In this document: positions 39,627 through 49,092 of the stretch, piece by piece
How the letters are laid out: each line of letters starts with the position of its first letter
Numbering within the stretch: position 1 is the stretch's first letter
From: Aureimonas altamirensis
GTDB taxonomy: Bacteria; Pseudomonadota; Alphaproteobacteria; Rhizobiales; Rhizobiaceae
Length of the DNA: 64,000 nucleotides
Direction: 5' to 3'
Assembly: GCF_023702225.1 (NCBI RefSeq)
Contig: NZ_JAMQCO010000007.1
Location: 62,001 to 126,000, forward strand
Program-made: the position numbers and the translations under genes
The notes under the pieces: generated by a model
What the model saw: the letters and a program-made list of their open reading frames with translations, nothing else
Told to the model about the DNA's origin: nothing
Database searches by the model: none

Positions 39627-40601
39627 TCAGTTGCCGATCGCGGCGGAGGATGGCGTCGCCGCCGCCGCTGGCCCGGTCGCGGGCGGCGTGTCGCGCGGCG
39701 GCGTCAGGTTGCCGTCGATGTCGGAGCCATCCGTGCCGAAATACCGGAAGAACTCCGAATCGGGCGACAGCACCATCGTCGTACCGGTGTCCTGCAGCGC
39801 CGTTCGGTAAGCCTGCATCGAGCGGTAGAACTCGAAGAACTGCGGATTGCGGCTGAACACTTCGGCAAAGGTTGCGTTGCGCTCGGCCTCGCCCAGGCCC
39901 TGGAGCACCGCCGCGTCGCGGCGGGCGCCGGCGACCGTCTCGGACGCCTCGCGGTCGGTGTTGGCGCGCAGGGTTCGGGCGCGCACCTGGCCTTCCGCGC
40001 GCAGGCGCTCGGCTTCGGCAAGGCGCTCGGCGGCCATGCGCTCATAGGTGCGTTCCGAGATCTCGGGCGTCAGATCCGTGCGGCCGATACGGACGTCGAC
40101 CAGGTCGATTCCCAGGCGTTGCGCTTCCGGGCGCACCTGATCGCGGACCTCGACCATCATCGAGGCGCGCTCGTCCGACAGCGCGGCCGAGAAGCTGCGG
40201 CGGCCGTAAGTGGCGCGGATGGCCGAGTCGAAGCGCGTCAGAAGCAGGCGCTCCGCCTCGTCCAGCTGACCGCCGCGAACGCCGCGGCGGAACAGCGCCG
40301 GATCTTCGATGCGATAGACCATGAAGGCGTCGACGTCGTAGAAGGCGCCGCCCGACACCTGCACCCGCAAATTGTTCAGGTCGGAGCGGAGAAGACGCTT
40401 TGGCAGCAACTGCACATTATCGGCCTGTGCGAAGCTGAAGGGCAGCTTGAAATATAGGCCCGGTTGCTGGATCACGCGCTGGATCTCGCCGAAACGAAGC
40501 ACCAGCGCCTGCTGGCGTTCCGAAACGATGAAGGCCGAGTTCCAGACGAAGAGCATCGCGACAGCGACCGTCGCCAGCACGGCATAGAAACGGTTGCTCA
40601 T
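39627..40601 (-). CDS. hflC: FtsH protease modulator HflC
   Basis: A 324-residue SPFH/prohibitin-family membrane protein: N-terminal transmembrane anchor (about 7-24), ALVLRFGEI, and SPFH domain, then a long coiled-coil-like helix (RAEGQVRARTLRANTDRE). It forms a large complex with HflK around FtsH, controlling access of membrane substrates. The start overlaps the hflK stop by one base (TGATG), which indicates coupled translation. Confidence 0.95.
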   Translation of the reverse strand: MSNRFYAVLATVAVAMLFVWNSAFIVSERQQALVLRFGEIQRVIQQPGLYFKLPFSFAQADNVQLLPKRLLRSDLNNLRVQVSGGAFYDVDAFMVYRIEDPALFRRGVRGGQLDEAERLLLTRFDSAIRATYGRRSFSAALSDERASMMVEVRDQVRPEAQRLGIDLVDVRIGRTDLTPEISERTYERMAAERLAEAERLRAEGQVRARTLRANTDREASETVAGARRDAAVLQGLGEAERNATFAEVFSRNPQFFEFYRSMQAYRTALQDTGTTMVLSPDSEFFRYFGTDGSDIDGNLTPPRDTPPATGPAAAATPSSAAIGN

Positions 40602-41818
40602 CAGTTGCGCCCCTGCGTGTTCGCGGATGGTCCGGACGGCGGTATCGATGCAGCCGCGGCGCCGTTCCCGCTGCCGGTTCCGCCCTGATTGGCGTTGCCG
40701 GTATTATTGGTGTTGCGCAGCCTGTCCAGTTCGGTCAGCGGCAGATAGGGCACGACGCCGCTGGCATCGCCATTGCTGTCCATGATGACCTTGTTGGAGT
40801 CGCGCAGTACGCCTTCCATCGTTTCCAGATAGAGGCGGCGGCGCGTGACTTCCGGCGCCTGCTCGTAGGCCTCCAGGATGGAAGCGAAGCGCTGCGATTC
40901 ACCGATCGCCTCCTGCACCACGCGGTTGCGATAGGCCAGCGCATCCTCGTTGATCTGCGCCGCCTCGCCCCGGGCGCGGCCAAGCTGCTGGTTTCGGTAG
41001 ATATTCGCCTCGTCGACGAAGCGATCCTGGTCCTGCGTGGCGCGCTGCACCTCCTCGAAGGCGCTGGCGACCTGCGTCGGCGGTGCGGTTTCCTCGATTG
41101 ACACGGCGTTGATGGTGATGCCGGCGCCGTAATTGTCGAGTGTCTGCTGCGTGATGGCGCGCACCATTTCGGCGATGGCGGCACGGTCGTCGCGGAAGAG
41201 GTCGTCCACCGGGTTGCGGCCGACCACTTCGCGCATGGCGCTTTCGGACACTTGGCGCAGCATGCCCGGCGCGTCGTCGACATTGAACAGATAGGCCTGC
41301 GGATCGGACACGAAGGAGAGAACCGAGAATTTGACGTCGACGAGGTTCTGGTCGCCGGAGAGCATCAGGCCCGACGTATCGCTGCCGCCCGTTCCGCCGA
41401 TCTGAAGACGATTCTCGACGGCGGGTACGGTCTCGAAGGTTTCCAGGGGCCAAAGCGTCATGTGCAGGCCCGGCGGAGACAGTTCCTCGCGCGGCTGGCC
41501 GAGCAGAATCTTCACGCCGTTCTCGCCCGGCTCCACGACATGGATGGCGTTGAGCGCCCAGATGACGGCCAGGCCGACCACCACGAGACCGCCGAAGGCC
41601 AGTCCGCTGCCGCGGCCGCCGCCGCCCGATCCGCCGCCGCCGCCCGGCATCGCGCGGCGCAGCCTGTCCTGGCCCCGACGCAGGATTTCCTCGAGGTCGG
41701 GCGATCCGCCGCCGCCGCCGCCAGGGCGAGGGTTCTGCGGCCCCTGCCCCCATGGGCCGCCATTGTTACCGCCGCCGCCTTTCCAGCCGCCGTTCCCGCT
41801 CTGATTGCTCCAGGGCAT
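40601..41818 (-). CDS. hflK: FtsH protease modulator HflK
   Basis: A 405-residue partner of HflC. A Gly/Pro/Asn-rich cytoplasmic N-terminus (residues 1-70) is followed by a transmembrane helix (SGLAFGGLVVVGLAVIWAL), then VVEPGENGVKILLGQ and the SPFH domain with coiled-coil part. The C-terminal 30 residues are low-complexity Asn/Gly. It precedes hflC in a two-gene operon. Confidence 0.95.
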   Translation of the reverse strand: MPWSNQSGNGGWKGGGGNNGGPWGQGPQNPRPGGGGGGSPDLEEILRRGQDRLRRAMPGGGGGSGGGGRGSGLAFGGLVVVGLAVIWALNAIHVVEPGENGVKILLGQPREELSPPGLHMTLWPLETFETVPAVENRLQIGGTGGSDTSGLMLSGDQNLVDVKFSVLSFVSDPQAYLFNVDDAPGMLRQVSESAMREVVGRNPVDDLFRDDRAAIAEMVRAITQQTLDNYGAGITINAVSIEETAPPTQVASAFEEVQRATQDQDRFVDEANIYRNQQLGRARGEAAQINEDALAYRNRVVQEAIGESQRFASILEAYEQAPEVTRRRLYLETMEGVLRDSNKVIMDSNGDASGVVPYLPLTELDRLRNTNNTGNANQGGTGSGNGAAAASIPPSGPSANTQGRN

Positions 41819-41954
41819 CTATGTCCTCTCACACAAGGGCACGCGCACCACGGACATGGCGGCGACCTGACGTTTCAGGCCCTTATAGGAACTGCCAATT
41901 CTGCATTCAATGACGGCCGGCTAATTCCGCCAAGCACAAATCCGAGATTTGAGC

Positions 41955-42491
41955 CTAAATCGCAACTCGCCGCCGTTCGAGGGACAAAAAGCGGGCGTCC
42001 GCATCATCCCTTTCGATGCGCTTCATCGGCTCGTCCAGAACCACGCGCCATTCCTCGTCGCCGAGTTCGGGAAAGAAGGCATCGCCTTCCGGCTCGGTTT
42101 CGACCACCGTCATTTCTATGCGGTTCGCCATCGGCATGAACTGCCGGAAGATTTCCTCGCCGCCCACCACCATGATGGCGTCGGCGCCCCGCTTGCCGGC
42201 GCTGGCGCGCGCCAGCCGGAGGGCGGCTTCCAGGCTGTTCGCGTGCAGGGCCCCGTCGCGCACTCGCCCCGGATCGTGGGACAGCACGATCGAATCGCGG
42301 CCGTCGAGCACGCGCCCGATGGCGTCCAGCGTGCGACGTCCCATGATCATCGGGCGCCCCATCGTCAGGCGCCGATAGCGGGCAAGATCCGTTGGAAGCG
42401 TCCAGGGCATGCCGCCATCCGCGCCGATCACGCGGTTGCGGGCCATGGCGACGACGAGGACGATGGGTGTTTCGGTCATGACCGGCATCAT
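41955..42491 (-). CDS. folA: Dihydrofolate reductase
   Basis: A 178-residue enzyme reducing dihydrofolate to tetrahydrofolate with NADPH. The N-terminal motif is VVAMARNRVIGADGGMPW, catalytic acid in the following helix (LPTDLARYRRLTMG), and NADPH-binding loops GRRTLDAIGR and VVGGEEIF. Length is slightly over the bacterial norm (about 160). It lies 136 bp upstream of hflK on the same strand. Confidence 0.95.
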   Translation of the reverse strand: MMPVMTETPIVLVVAMARNRVIGADGGMPWTLPTDLARYRRLTMGRPMIMGRRTLDAIGRVLDGRDSIVLSHDPGRVRDGALHANSLEAALRLARASAGKRGADAIMVVGGEEIFRQFMPMANRIEMTVVETEPEGDAFFPELGDEEWRVVLDEPMKRIERDDADARFLSLERRRVAI

Positions 42492-42525
42492 GGCCCGTCG
42501 CAGGATAAAACGATAGGGCCTGGCC

Positions 42526-42918
42526 CTAGGAGCGCTGAAGGGCGTCCAGTTCCGGGAACGGCTCCCACCGAAGGCCGGCTCTGGCGCAGAGCGGATCGTT
42601 CAGGGAGGTGGCCACCGGCCGCCCGTCTCGAACGAAGACGGCCATGGCCTTGCGCCCCAGATCGTTGCCTCTCGCATCTGCGGCATCGGCCCGGACGCAA
42701 ACGTAGTGGCGGTTGCGCAGGGCATCGAACGGCATGGTGGAAATTTCGGCAGCCCGCAGGATATAGGGCTCTTCCATATAGCTACGCGCACCCTCGACGA
42801 TGGCCGTCTTGACCGCCGGGGAAGCGGCTCCGGCTTCCAGTTCCGCCTTGCCCAGCTCGCTCGTGGCGACGCAGCCGCCGAGGCACAATGCGGCGACCGG
42901 CAGAACGAGTTTATGCAC
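42526..42918 (-). CDS. Small lipoprotein of unknown function, GTG start
   Basis: A 130-residue protein starting at GTG 42918. The start is fixed by a strong GGAGG site with 7-bp spacing. The N-terminus VHKLVLPVAALCLGGC is a lipoprotein signal with lipobox (Cys at about 16). The mature part contains Cys in HYVCVRAD and a C-terminal aromatic/charged segment. I do not recognise a family. In the same frame an upstream read-through leads into the truncated IS256 transposase, so the long frame is an artefact of the fusion. Confidence 0.65.
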   Translation of the reverse strand: MHKLVLPVAALCLGGCVATSELGKAELEAGAASPAVKTAIVEGARSYMEEPYILRAAEISTMPFDALRNRHYVCVRADAADARGNDLGRKAMAVFVRDGRPVATSLNDPLCARAGLRWEPFPELDALQRS

Positions 42919-42924
42919 GGGCGA

Positions 42925-43826
42925 TCCTCCGAACTGCGTCTTGGCCTGGATCCACTCGCGCGGAGGACGTTTCCAATCCTGGGCCGCGTGGTTGAGGACG
43001 AGGTATAGCAGCTTCATGGCGGCCTCGTCATTGGGGAAGTGGCCTCGCGTCCGGACGGCACGCCGCAGCTTGGAGTTCAGCGCCTCGATGGCGTTCGTGG
43101 TGTAGATGATCCGGCACACGCCTTCGGGATAGGCGAAGAAGGGCACGATTTGGGCCCAGTTGCGCCGCCAGCTCAAGCCGATCGCGGGGTATCGCTGGAC
43201 CCATTCGCCGGCCTCGAACGCTTCCACGGCTTTCATCCCAGCCTCCGCGTCCCGAGCCCGGCAGAATGCCGAGCGCGATGTAGACCGCCTTGTTGCGCAC
43301 GAAGCCCTCGTCGCGGATCTTCACGCGAATGGCATCGAAGAAGACACGCGGATAGCAGGCATCCGGCGGACGGTTCTGCCATTCGGCGACCTCGTCGAGC
43401 ACCGCGTCGGTGACCGTCGAGATCAGGTCGGGCGAGACGTCGATCCCGTAGAGGTTCTCCAGGTGACCGCGGATCTCGCGCACCGTCATGCCGCGGGCGT
43501 ACATCGAGACGATATTGGCGTCGAAGTCCGGGAAACGGCGCTGATAGCGGGCGATGAGCTGCGGATCGAGGGTGCCGGCCCGGTCCCGAGGGATCGCCAG
43601 GTCGATCTTCGATGTCCCCGTCAGCATCGTCTTCTTCGACGAGCCGTTGCGCCGGTTTGGTTTGGCGTCGGCCTGCTCCCCTTCGAGACGCTCGTCGAGT
43701 TCGGCGTTCAGAATGCGCTCCGACAGCGCCTTCTTCAGATCGTCGAGCAGCCCGTCACGGGCGAAGACATCCTGCGGATCGCGTCCCGCCAGAAAGCCGG
43801 TCCAAAAGCTCTTTGTCGATAGCCAT
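42925..43826 (-). pseudogene. Degenerate IS256-family transposase
   Basis: The 5' end (MAIDKELLDRL) is followed by a one-base frameshift (an extra T about 30 bases in), then GRDPQDVF, KKTMLTGTSKIDLAIPRD and RVFFDAIRVKIRDE (first catalytic Asp). After GILPGSG a large internal part is deleted with a change of frame; it includes the second Asp region. The C-terminal part resumes at GMKAVEAFEAGEW and includes IIYTTNAIEALNSKLRRA with the catalytic Glu. The last 20 or so residues and the right end are lost at the lipoprotein boundary. It cannot encode an active transposase. Confidence 0.9.
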
Positions 43827-43850
43827 GCGATGGTCCTTTCCTTTCAATCA

Positions 43851-44060
43851 TCATGACCACCCGCACAGAATTCCTGACAGTCCAGCGAGGAACGGATCGA
43901 TTTCCCGTTCGAGAACCTCGCGTCCCTGCGTGAACGCATGGCCACGCTCGAGCAAGACTGCCCGGAGTTGGTTCTCGAGTGGCTTGCGCGCCGCCACCAG
44001 CCGAGAGCGTGCCCGGTGCAAAGTCTGCAGGTCTAGTCGATCCTGGCTCTTCATCGGGAC
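43851..44060 (-). pseudogene. IS110/IS1111-type transposase fragment
   Basis: About 70 codons with the VPMKSQDRLDLQTLHRAR and RLVAARKPLENQLRAVLLER pattern typical of the IS110-family transposase middle region. There are no flanking transposase parts. It lies directly next to the IS701 fragment on the opposite strand; the junction is near 44060, so it is a nested or deletion remnant. Confidence 0.7.
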
Positions 44061-44690
44061 TGTCAGGAAATCGCCGGTGATCTCGATCCAAGTGCCTGGC
44101 AACGTCTTTCCGCCGGTAATGGCACCAACGGTGCGCGGCTTCATGACTGGGCCTACTGCGAACTCGCTGATCTTGATGCCGACGAATACAACGAGACGAA
44201 ATCGGTGCTTTGGACCCGTGGCCTCCTGATCCGGCGCAATATCAGTGACGGTGATCTTGCATTCTTCATCACATGGTGCCCGGCCGGGACCGGTATCCAG
44301 ACGCTCGTTTCCGTTGAAGGCCATCGCTGGGCGATCGAAGACAGCTTCGAGACTGCCAAGAACGAGCTCGGCCTCGATCACAACGAAACCCAATCATGGC
44401 ATGGCTGGCATCGCCACGTCTCCCTCGTCATGCTCGCCTTCGCCATGATGGTGGTGATCCGGTCCCGCGCCAATGACGCGACGCCCCCAAAAAGACCGCG
44501 GATGCCGACCATCAGGATTTGATCCGCTGGTCTATCCAAGAAGTGCGGCGCATCGCTATCAGATTCAATCAGCGTCGCATGAACCCCGCCTACGTCATCG
44601 CATGGTCATGCTGAAGACGTGCCCATCAGGCGGCCGCTCGACGAGCCTATCTCAAAACAAAAAATGCAACTGTAATGTTGGGCCACGACC
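44061..44690 (+). pseudogene. Degenerate IS701-family transposase (C-terminal part)
   Basis: Starts in mid-protein (QEIAGDLDPSAWQRLSAG) and continues through ARLHDWAYCELADLDADEYN and GHRWAIEDSFETAKNELGLDHNE, including the second half of the DDE domain. A frameshift near 44500 is followed in another frame by LIRWSIQEVRRIAIR and RRMNPAYVIAWSC, then an in-frame TGA where related elements have Trp. No N-terminal half is present. Confidence 0.85.
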
Positions 44691-44706
44691 AGACGATCCT
44701 TCCAAC

Positions 44707-46656
44707 TCACGAACCCTCGGCTTTGAGATAGCGGAGGCCGAACCCGCGTAGCGTCAAAGGGCCCGATTCCGCAGTGAACCAGACCCGCACTTCGAAAAGC
44801 GAGACTTCGCTCGGGATATCGATGACGACACGCTGGCTGTTATATCCCGGATCGAGGATCCCAGACGCGAAGATTATGTTCCCAGCGTTGCCAGTGACCT
44901 CCCACCGGTGGCCGAACTCCTCGGCCGTGTAGTCTATCCAGATCTCGTAGCGTCCGCGCGGCAGATCGATATGCGGGCCGAACAGCGCGAAGCCCTCGAG
45001 CGATCCATCCTCTACGCGTCGATCCGACCCCTCCACGGTGCCGACATGGCCCGGCAGACGGTCGGCGCGATAGTACATATCGTAAGGGGCGAGGACATCG
45101 TCGTAGAGCCAGACTTCGCTACCGCTACATGTTCGGATTTCGGTGGGATCGCCATATTTATGCCGGATCGATTCCCCATCAAGCCGGTCGAGCCAAACGG
45201 CGGTCGGTTCGGGGACGCCAGTCTCTCCGCCGGGAAAGAACCATCGCCCGTTGTAGTTGAAGGCGTACGGGCTTCCATCGGGGCGGACCTGCAAAACATG
45301 GAACCGCCGATCCGAAAGGAAGATGTTCCGCTTGGCGGTCCAGTAGTCTCCGACGATCCCATAAGGACCGGACGGAAGACAGTTTGCCAGCTCCGATGAG
45401 ATCGCGAGGCGATGACCCTCAGTGGGAATTTGTCTAAGGAGCACCAAACAGAGCGCGCTGACCACAGCGACTTGAACGAAAGACACGATGCGCCGGTCCG
45501 CCCATCCGGATGCCGCGACGGCAAGCGAGGCGAACACCAAAGGCAGAACGGGGAGAACGATGCTGTACCGCCAACTCGTGGCATCGAGAAAGCGCCCGCT
45601 GATCACCGGAGCCAACAGTGCCGTGCCAAAGGCGCCTGCGAGAATCAGAACCGCAACCCCATCCTGACCGAACCGGAGTTTTCGAATCCTCGCCACGAGC
45701 TGCGCAGCTCGGAAGGCAAGGATGAAACCGGCGATAAGGACGATCATTAAAGCGATGTCGCGCTCCGCCGGGAGTTGCGCGAGCGAGGCGAGGAACCGTT
45801 CCAACGAGACGCTCGGCGAAGATGCCGTGGCCTCGAAATACGCCTTGTTATACGGAAGGGCAAAGTGCGCGAGCAGCGCTCCGGCCCCCGACGCAGCGAG
45901 AATGAGGGCTGCAATTCGCGCCGGCCAGATGCTGCCACGGTTGGCGGCGAGCAGGAGGAGTGTCATCAACGCAGGGGCCACGAACCAGACCGCGTAAAGA
46001 GTGTCCGACAACGTCGAGAGGAGCGCGACCACGCCGAGCAGGACGCCTGCGCGGCGGCTTCCCGAGAGAGTGCGCAGCAACAGAGCGACCGAGACGAGAA
46101 AGAACAGAACTGCTCCGGAATGAATGAATGGAGCGAGAAGGTAGGCGCTGATGTCGGGCACGTCGCCGCGCGTGAAGCCGGATAGAGCGAAGAGAACCGC
46201 ATATCCGGCGCAGGACGTCCAGAGACACGTTACCCAGGCGGCGCCGGACGCGGATCGCGCGATCGATGCGGTGGCGGCGACGTAGCCGAGCGACAGGCTG
46301 GCAGCATAGGCAACCGGCAGAGCCGCCGCGCTCAAAGGCAGCGTGACGAGCATCGCCGCCACGACGACGTCCGGGAAGATGTAGGGTGCGGGCGGGTGGG
46401 TCCAGGCCGTCCAGGACGACGGATCGGCCAGGAGATCCTGGGCCAGCAGGAAGGGATGGACGAGATCGCTACCGTAATAGGTCCAACCGTGTCCGCGCCC
46501 CGACTGCCACAGGAAGACGATCGCTCCCATGAGGCCGGACAGCGCAAGAGGCGTCACGACGCGGAAAAGACGCTGGGTGGACAATGGCCGCAGACTCCGA
46601 TTGATCTCATGGAGCAATGCCGTCGCGCTTAGCCCGACGGACGCGTGCGTGTCCAC
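44707..46656 (-). CDS. Polytopic membrane protein, putative Gtr-type glycosyltransferase
   Basis: About 649 residues with some 10-11 transmembrane segments in the first 430 residues and a soluble C-terminal half (periplasmic if topology follows the Gtr type), ending with a beta-rich region (DLPRGRYEIWIDY, LYDDVLAPYD). It resembles GT-C-type serotype-conversion proteins (GtrC/GtrIV class) by topology and context rather than by a signature I can name. No ATG fits: GTG 46656 is the most likely start, with an upstream TTG 46887 possible, which would leave almost no promoter space to the divergent gtrA. It would add a sugar residue to O-antigen using the undecaprenyl-linked donor from GtrA/GtrB. 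Flanked by IS remnants. Confidence 0.6.
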   Translation of the reverse strand: MDTHASVGLSATALLHEINRSLRPLSTQRLFRVVTPLALSGLMGAIVFLWQSGRGHGWTYYGSDLVHPFLLAQDLLADPSSWTAWTHPPAPYIFPDVVVAAMLVTLPLSAAALPVAYAASLSLGYVAATASIARSASGAAWVTCLWTSCAGYAVLFALSGFTRGDVPDISAYLLAPFIHSGAVLFFLVSVALLLRTLSGSRRAGVLLGVVALLSTLSDTLYAVWFVAPALMTLLLLAANRGSIWPARIAALILAASGAGALLAHFALPYNKAYFEATASSPSVSLERFLASLAQLPAERDIALMIVLIAGFILAFRAAQLVARIRKLRFGQDGVAVLILAGAFGTALLAPVISGRFLDATSWRYSIVLPVLPLVFASLAVAASGWADRRIVSFVQVAVVSALCLVLLRQIPTEGHRLAISSELANCLPSGPYGIVGDYWTAKRNIFLSDRRFHVLQVRPDGSPYAFNYNGRWFFPGGETGVPEPTAVWLDRLDGESIRHKYGDPTEIRTCSGSEVWLYDDVLAPYDMYYRADRLPGHVGTVEGSDRRVEDGSLEGFALFGPHIDLPRGRYEIWIDYTAEEFGHRWEVTGNAGNIIFASGILDPGYNSQRVVIDIPSEVSLFEVRVWFTAESGPLTLRGFGLRYLKAEGS

Positions 46657-46892
46657 CCTGCCGGTCGCCCGTAGGCCGCGAATGGCGCCTCGGTCTCGAA
46701 TAATGCAAAGATTCGCGTCGGCTGCTTCTGGCGCCGAGATAGGGACCGGCTCGTCGCATGGCCCAACGCCGAGGCGTTCCGCCCCCGCCAGAAATGCTAT
46801 AAGAACGCCGCGGCCGGGGCGTCCACCGGCCGAAACCGACGAGCGCAACCTTATCGACCCTGTCGAGAACAACGATCGATGCCCCAACAGAG

Positions 46893-47294
46893 ATGCCCAT
46901 GACGATCGACGACAATCGCTCCGCGCCGAGAACGGGGCTGTGGCTCATGGCGCGATATGCGCTCGTGGGTGTGCTGAACACGATAATCCACTGGGCGATC
47001 TTCGGCGCTCTTGTCGCCTTGGGCACGTCGCAGGCGGAAGCCAACGTCCTCGCCTTTTGCGCTGCCGTCACCGTCTCCTTCTTCGCCAACGCCCGCCTGA
47101 CGTTCAGACGATCCGCGACTGCCGGTCGCTATGTCCTCTTCGTCGCGTTCATGGGTACGGTCGCGTTCGGCACCGGCTGGGCCGGCGACCGCAGCGGACT
47201 TAATCCTCTTCTCACGCTCGCGACCTTTAGCTTCTTCAGCCTTTTTGCCGGGTTCGCCTATTCCCGGTTCATCGTGTTCGGGATCAAGCCGTGA
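46893..47294 (+). CDS. GtrA family flippase-like membrane protein
   Basis: A 133-residue protein with four membrane segments and the GtrA pattern ([20 protein letters not shown] at the start; [11 protein letters not shown] in the loop; [15 protein letters not shown] at the end). GtrA is thought to flip undecaprenyl-phosphate-linked sugars across the inner membrane. Its stop overlaps the start of the GtrB-like gene. The start could be ATG 46893 or 46899. Confidence 0.9.
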   Translation: MPMTIDDNRSAPRTGLWLMARYALVGVLNTIIHWAIFGALVALGTSQAEANVLAFCAAVTVSFFANARLTFRRSATAGRYVLFVAFMGTVAFGTGWAGDRSGLNPLLTLATFSFFSLFAGFAYSRFIVFGIKP

Positions 47295-48250
47295 GACTGT
47301 CCCTGGTCGTCCCCGTTCACAATGAGGAGGAGGCGATACCCCTTTTCTATACCCGCGTCCGCTCAGTCCTGCAGTTCGCCGAGGGCGAGGTAGAGATCGT
47401 CTTCGTGGACGACGGGAGCACCGACAGCACTGCGGGGCTCATCGAGGCGCTGGCGATCGCAGATCCGCTTGTCACGGCCCTTTCGCTCACACGCAATTTC
47501 GGCAAAGAGTCCGCCCTCCTCGCTGGCATCGAGAACGCGACCGGAGACGCTGTCGTCCCGATCGACGTCGATCTCCAAGATCCGGTCGAGATCGTCCCGT
47601 CGATGGTGGAAAAGTGGCAGACAGGAGCCGACATGGTCCTAGCGAAGCGGATCGACCGCTCCTCGGATACGAGGATGAAGAGGCGGGCTGCCGGGATGTT
47701 CTATAAGGTCCACAATTTGATCAGCCGTCCGAAGATCGAGGAGAATGTCGGCGACTTCCGCCTGATGTCGCGGGAGGTGGTCGACAGGATCCTTCTCATG
47801 GGAGAGCGGAACCTCTTCATGAAAGGTCTTCTCAGTTGGGTAGGCGGACACATCGAGATCGTGGAATACGTCCGTCCAAAGCGTTCAGTCGGCGCCTCAA
47901 AATTCGATGGGTGGCGGCTCTGGAACCTCGCCTTGGAAGGCGTCACGTCCTTCTCGACGGTGCCTCTCCGCATTTGGACCTATCTCGGCTTCGGCGTCGC
48001 GACGGCGGCCCTGATAGTCGCCCTCTACATGCTGATCGAGAAGATCGTCTGGGGGAACCCTATTCCGGGCTACCCGTCCCTGATCGTGTCCATCCTATTC
48101 CTAGGCGGAGTCCAACTCATCGGCATCGGCGTCCTGGGCGAGTATGTCGGCCGAATCTATTTGGAGACAAAGAGGCGGCCACGGTATCTTATCGCCCGCC
48201 GCAACGGTAAAATCGCGCGCTTTCAGGATGCGAAGCGTACGGAACTCTAG
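47291..48250 (+). CDS. GtrB-type undecaprenyl-phosphate glycosyltransferase (GT2)
   Basis: A 319-residue GT2 enzyme with GT-A fold: [13 protein letters not shown] start, [10 protein letters not shown], and DxD-like DVDLQDP (about residue 97), then two C-terminal membrane segments ([21 protein letters not shown] and [20 protein letters not shown], each shown in part). It transfers a sugar from a nucleotide donor to undecaprenyl phosphate. GTG start at 47291, overlapping the gtrA stop. Confidence 0.93.
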   Translation: MRLSLVVPVHNEEEAIPLFYTRVRSVLQFAEGEVEIVFVDDGSTDSTAGLIEALAIADPLVTALSLTRNFGKESALLAGIENATGDAVVPIDVDLQDPVEIVPSMVEKWQTGADMVLAKRIDRSSDTRMKRRAAGMFYKVHNLISRPKIEENVGDFRLMSREVVDRILLMGERNLFMKGLLSWVGGHIEIVEYVRPKRSVGASKFDGWRLWNLALEGVTSFSTVPLRIWTYLGFGVATAALIVALYMLIEKIVWGNPIPGYPSLIVSILFLGGVQLIGIGVLGEYVGRIYLETKRRPRYLIARRNGKIARFQDAKRTEL

Positions 48251-48270
48251 GTAGGGGAATCCCCGACGCC

Positions 48271-48442
48271 ATGATGAAGCCGAAGTTGTTGGAGAGTGAC
48301 CGGCTGCGCAAGGAAGTGGCGAAGCTGAAAGCGGACCGCGACATTCGACTACATCGAGCGCTTCTACAATCCTCGACGACTGCACTCGACATTGGGCTAT
48401 CTGAGCCCTGTCGAGTTCGAGGAAATAGCTATGCTAGCTTAA
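48271..48442 (+). pseudogene. IS3-family transposase remnant
   Basis: Two fused scraps in the same direction. An orfA tail ([20 protein letters not shown]...) runs to about 48343 and is followed directly by the orfB C-terminus [20 protein letters not shown] and [11 protein letters not shown], with a TAA at 48440. Most of orfB is missing. An IS-end-like sequence (TGTCCGAAAAACCGGC) follows the stop. Remnant of an IS3-type insertion next to the gtr cassette. Confidence 0.85.
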
Positions 48443-48752
48443 CCTGGTGTCCGAAAAACCGGCAGCGGCTCACAGTTACGACACGGACCTACCGGGACGC
48501 AGCACCCTCTAAAGCTCCTCGCCAACTGGCTTTTCGGCACCCATTAAATACCTAAACCGTTGTATCGATAACTGTAAGCATCGCATCAATCGTGACAACT
48601 ACCGAATTCGGCGGAAGGCGCGCGTATGTCTCGCAATAGCGAGACCTGCGGGTCGATTCGATTGTCTATCAAGCGTGGAGCGTCACATGGATGTAACACA
48701 TGAGCCGAAGGCGGATCGCCTAAGACACTGATATCATCAATAAAAATGAGCA
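48443..48752. other. Intergenic region without a recognisable gene
   Basis: About 310 bp between the IS3 remnant and tRNA-Gln. The only structure seen is a short perfect hairpin at 48628-48645 (GTCTCGC-AATA-GCGAGAC) with no U-tract. Base composition is lower in GC than the flanks. No supportable coding frame or RNA was found. Confidence 0.5.
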
Positions 48753-48827
48753 TGGCTGGGGCGCCTGGATTCGAACCAGGGAATGGCGGTACCAAAAACC
48801 GCTGCCTTACCGCTTGGCTACGCCCCA
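48753..48827 (-). tRNA. tRNA-Gln (TTG anticodon)
   Basis: A complete cloverleaf on the minus strand. The acceptor TGGGGCG pairs with CGCCCCA, the anticodon loop TTTTGGT carries TTG, and the T-arm is CCTGGTTCGAATCCAGG. The CCA is encoded at 48753-48755. The first base is U, as in standard tRNA-Gln. Confidence 0.96.
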
Positions 48828-48956
48828 CCGGCCGCTGTCGCAGCGCTGGCTCTATACCCCCTCCGGCGCGCACTGGCAATCAGCGCACGGAGCCAAAATT
48901 TTGCCGAAAGAACCGCTTGCACCGCACTCGCCCCGCCGCTATACGGACGGCGGTTT

Positions 48957-49033
48957 CGGAGTGTAGCGCAGCCTGGTAGCGCACCTCGTTCGGGACGAGG
49001 GGGTCGCAGGTTCGAATCCTGCCACTCCGACCA
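48957..49033 (+). tRNA. tRNA-Pro (CGG anticodon), attachment site of the element
   Basis: A complete cloverleaf: acceptor CGGAGTG pairs with CACTCCG, anticodon stem CTCGT/ACGAG around loop TCGGG, T-arm GCAGG-TTCGAAT-CCTGC, CCA encoded. Its 3' 48 bases form the left attachment site of the element, so integration regenerates an intact tRNA. Confidence 0.96.
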
Positions 49034-49034
49034 A
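48986..49034 (+). repeat. attL: 49-bp direct repeat, tRNA-Pro 3' end
   Basis: Identical over 49 bp to 59623-59671 and consisting of the anticodon-to-CCA part of tRNA-Pro plus one base. It marks the left end of the integrated element. The integrase gene starts about 60 bp inside, ending toward this site. Confidence 0.93.
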
Positions 49035-49092
49035 TCTTCTCAGTACTTTACTGAGGCCCTCCCGACTATACGGCAACGATAACGGCAACGAC

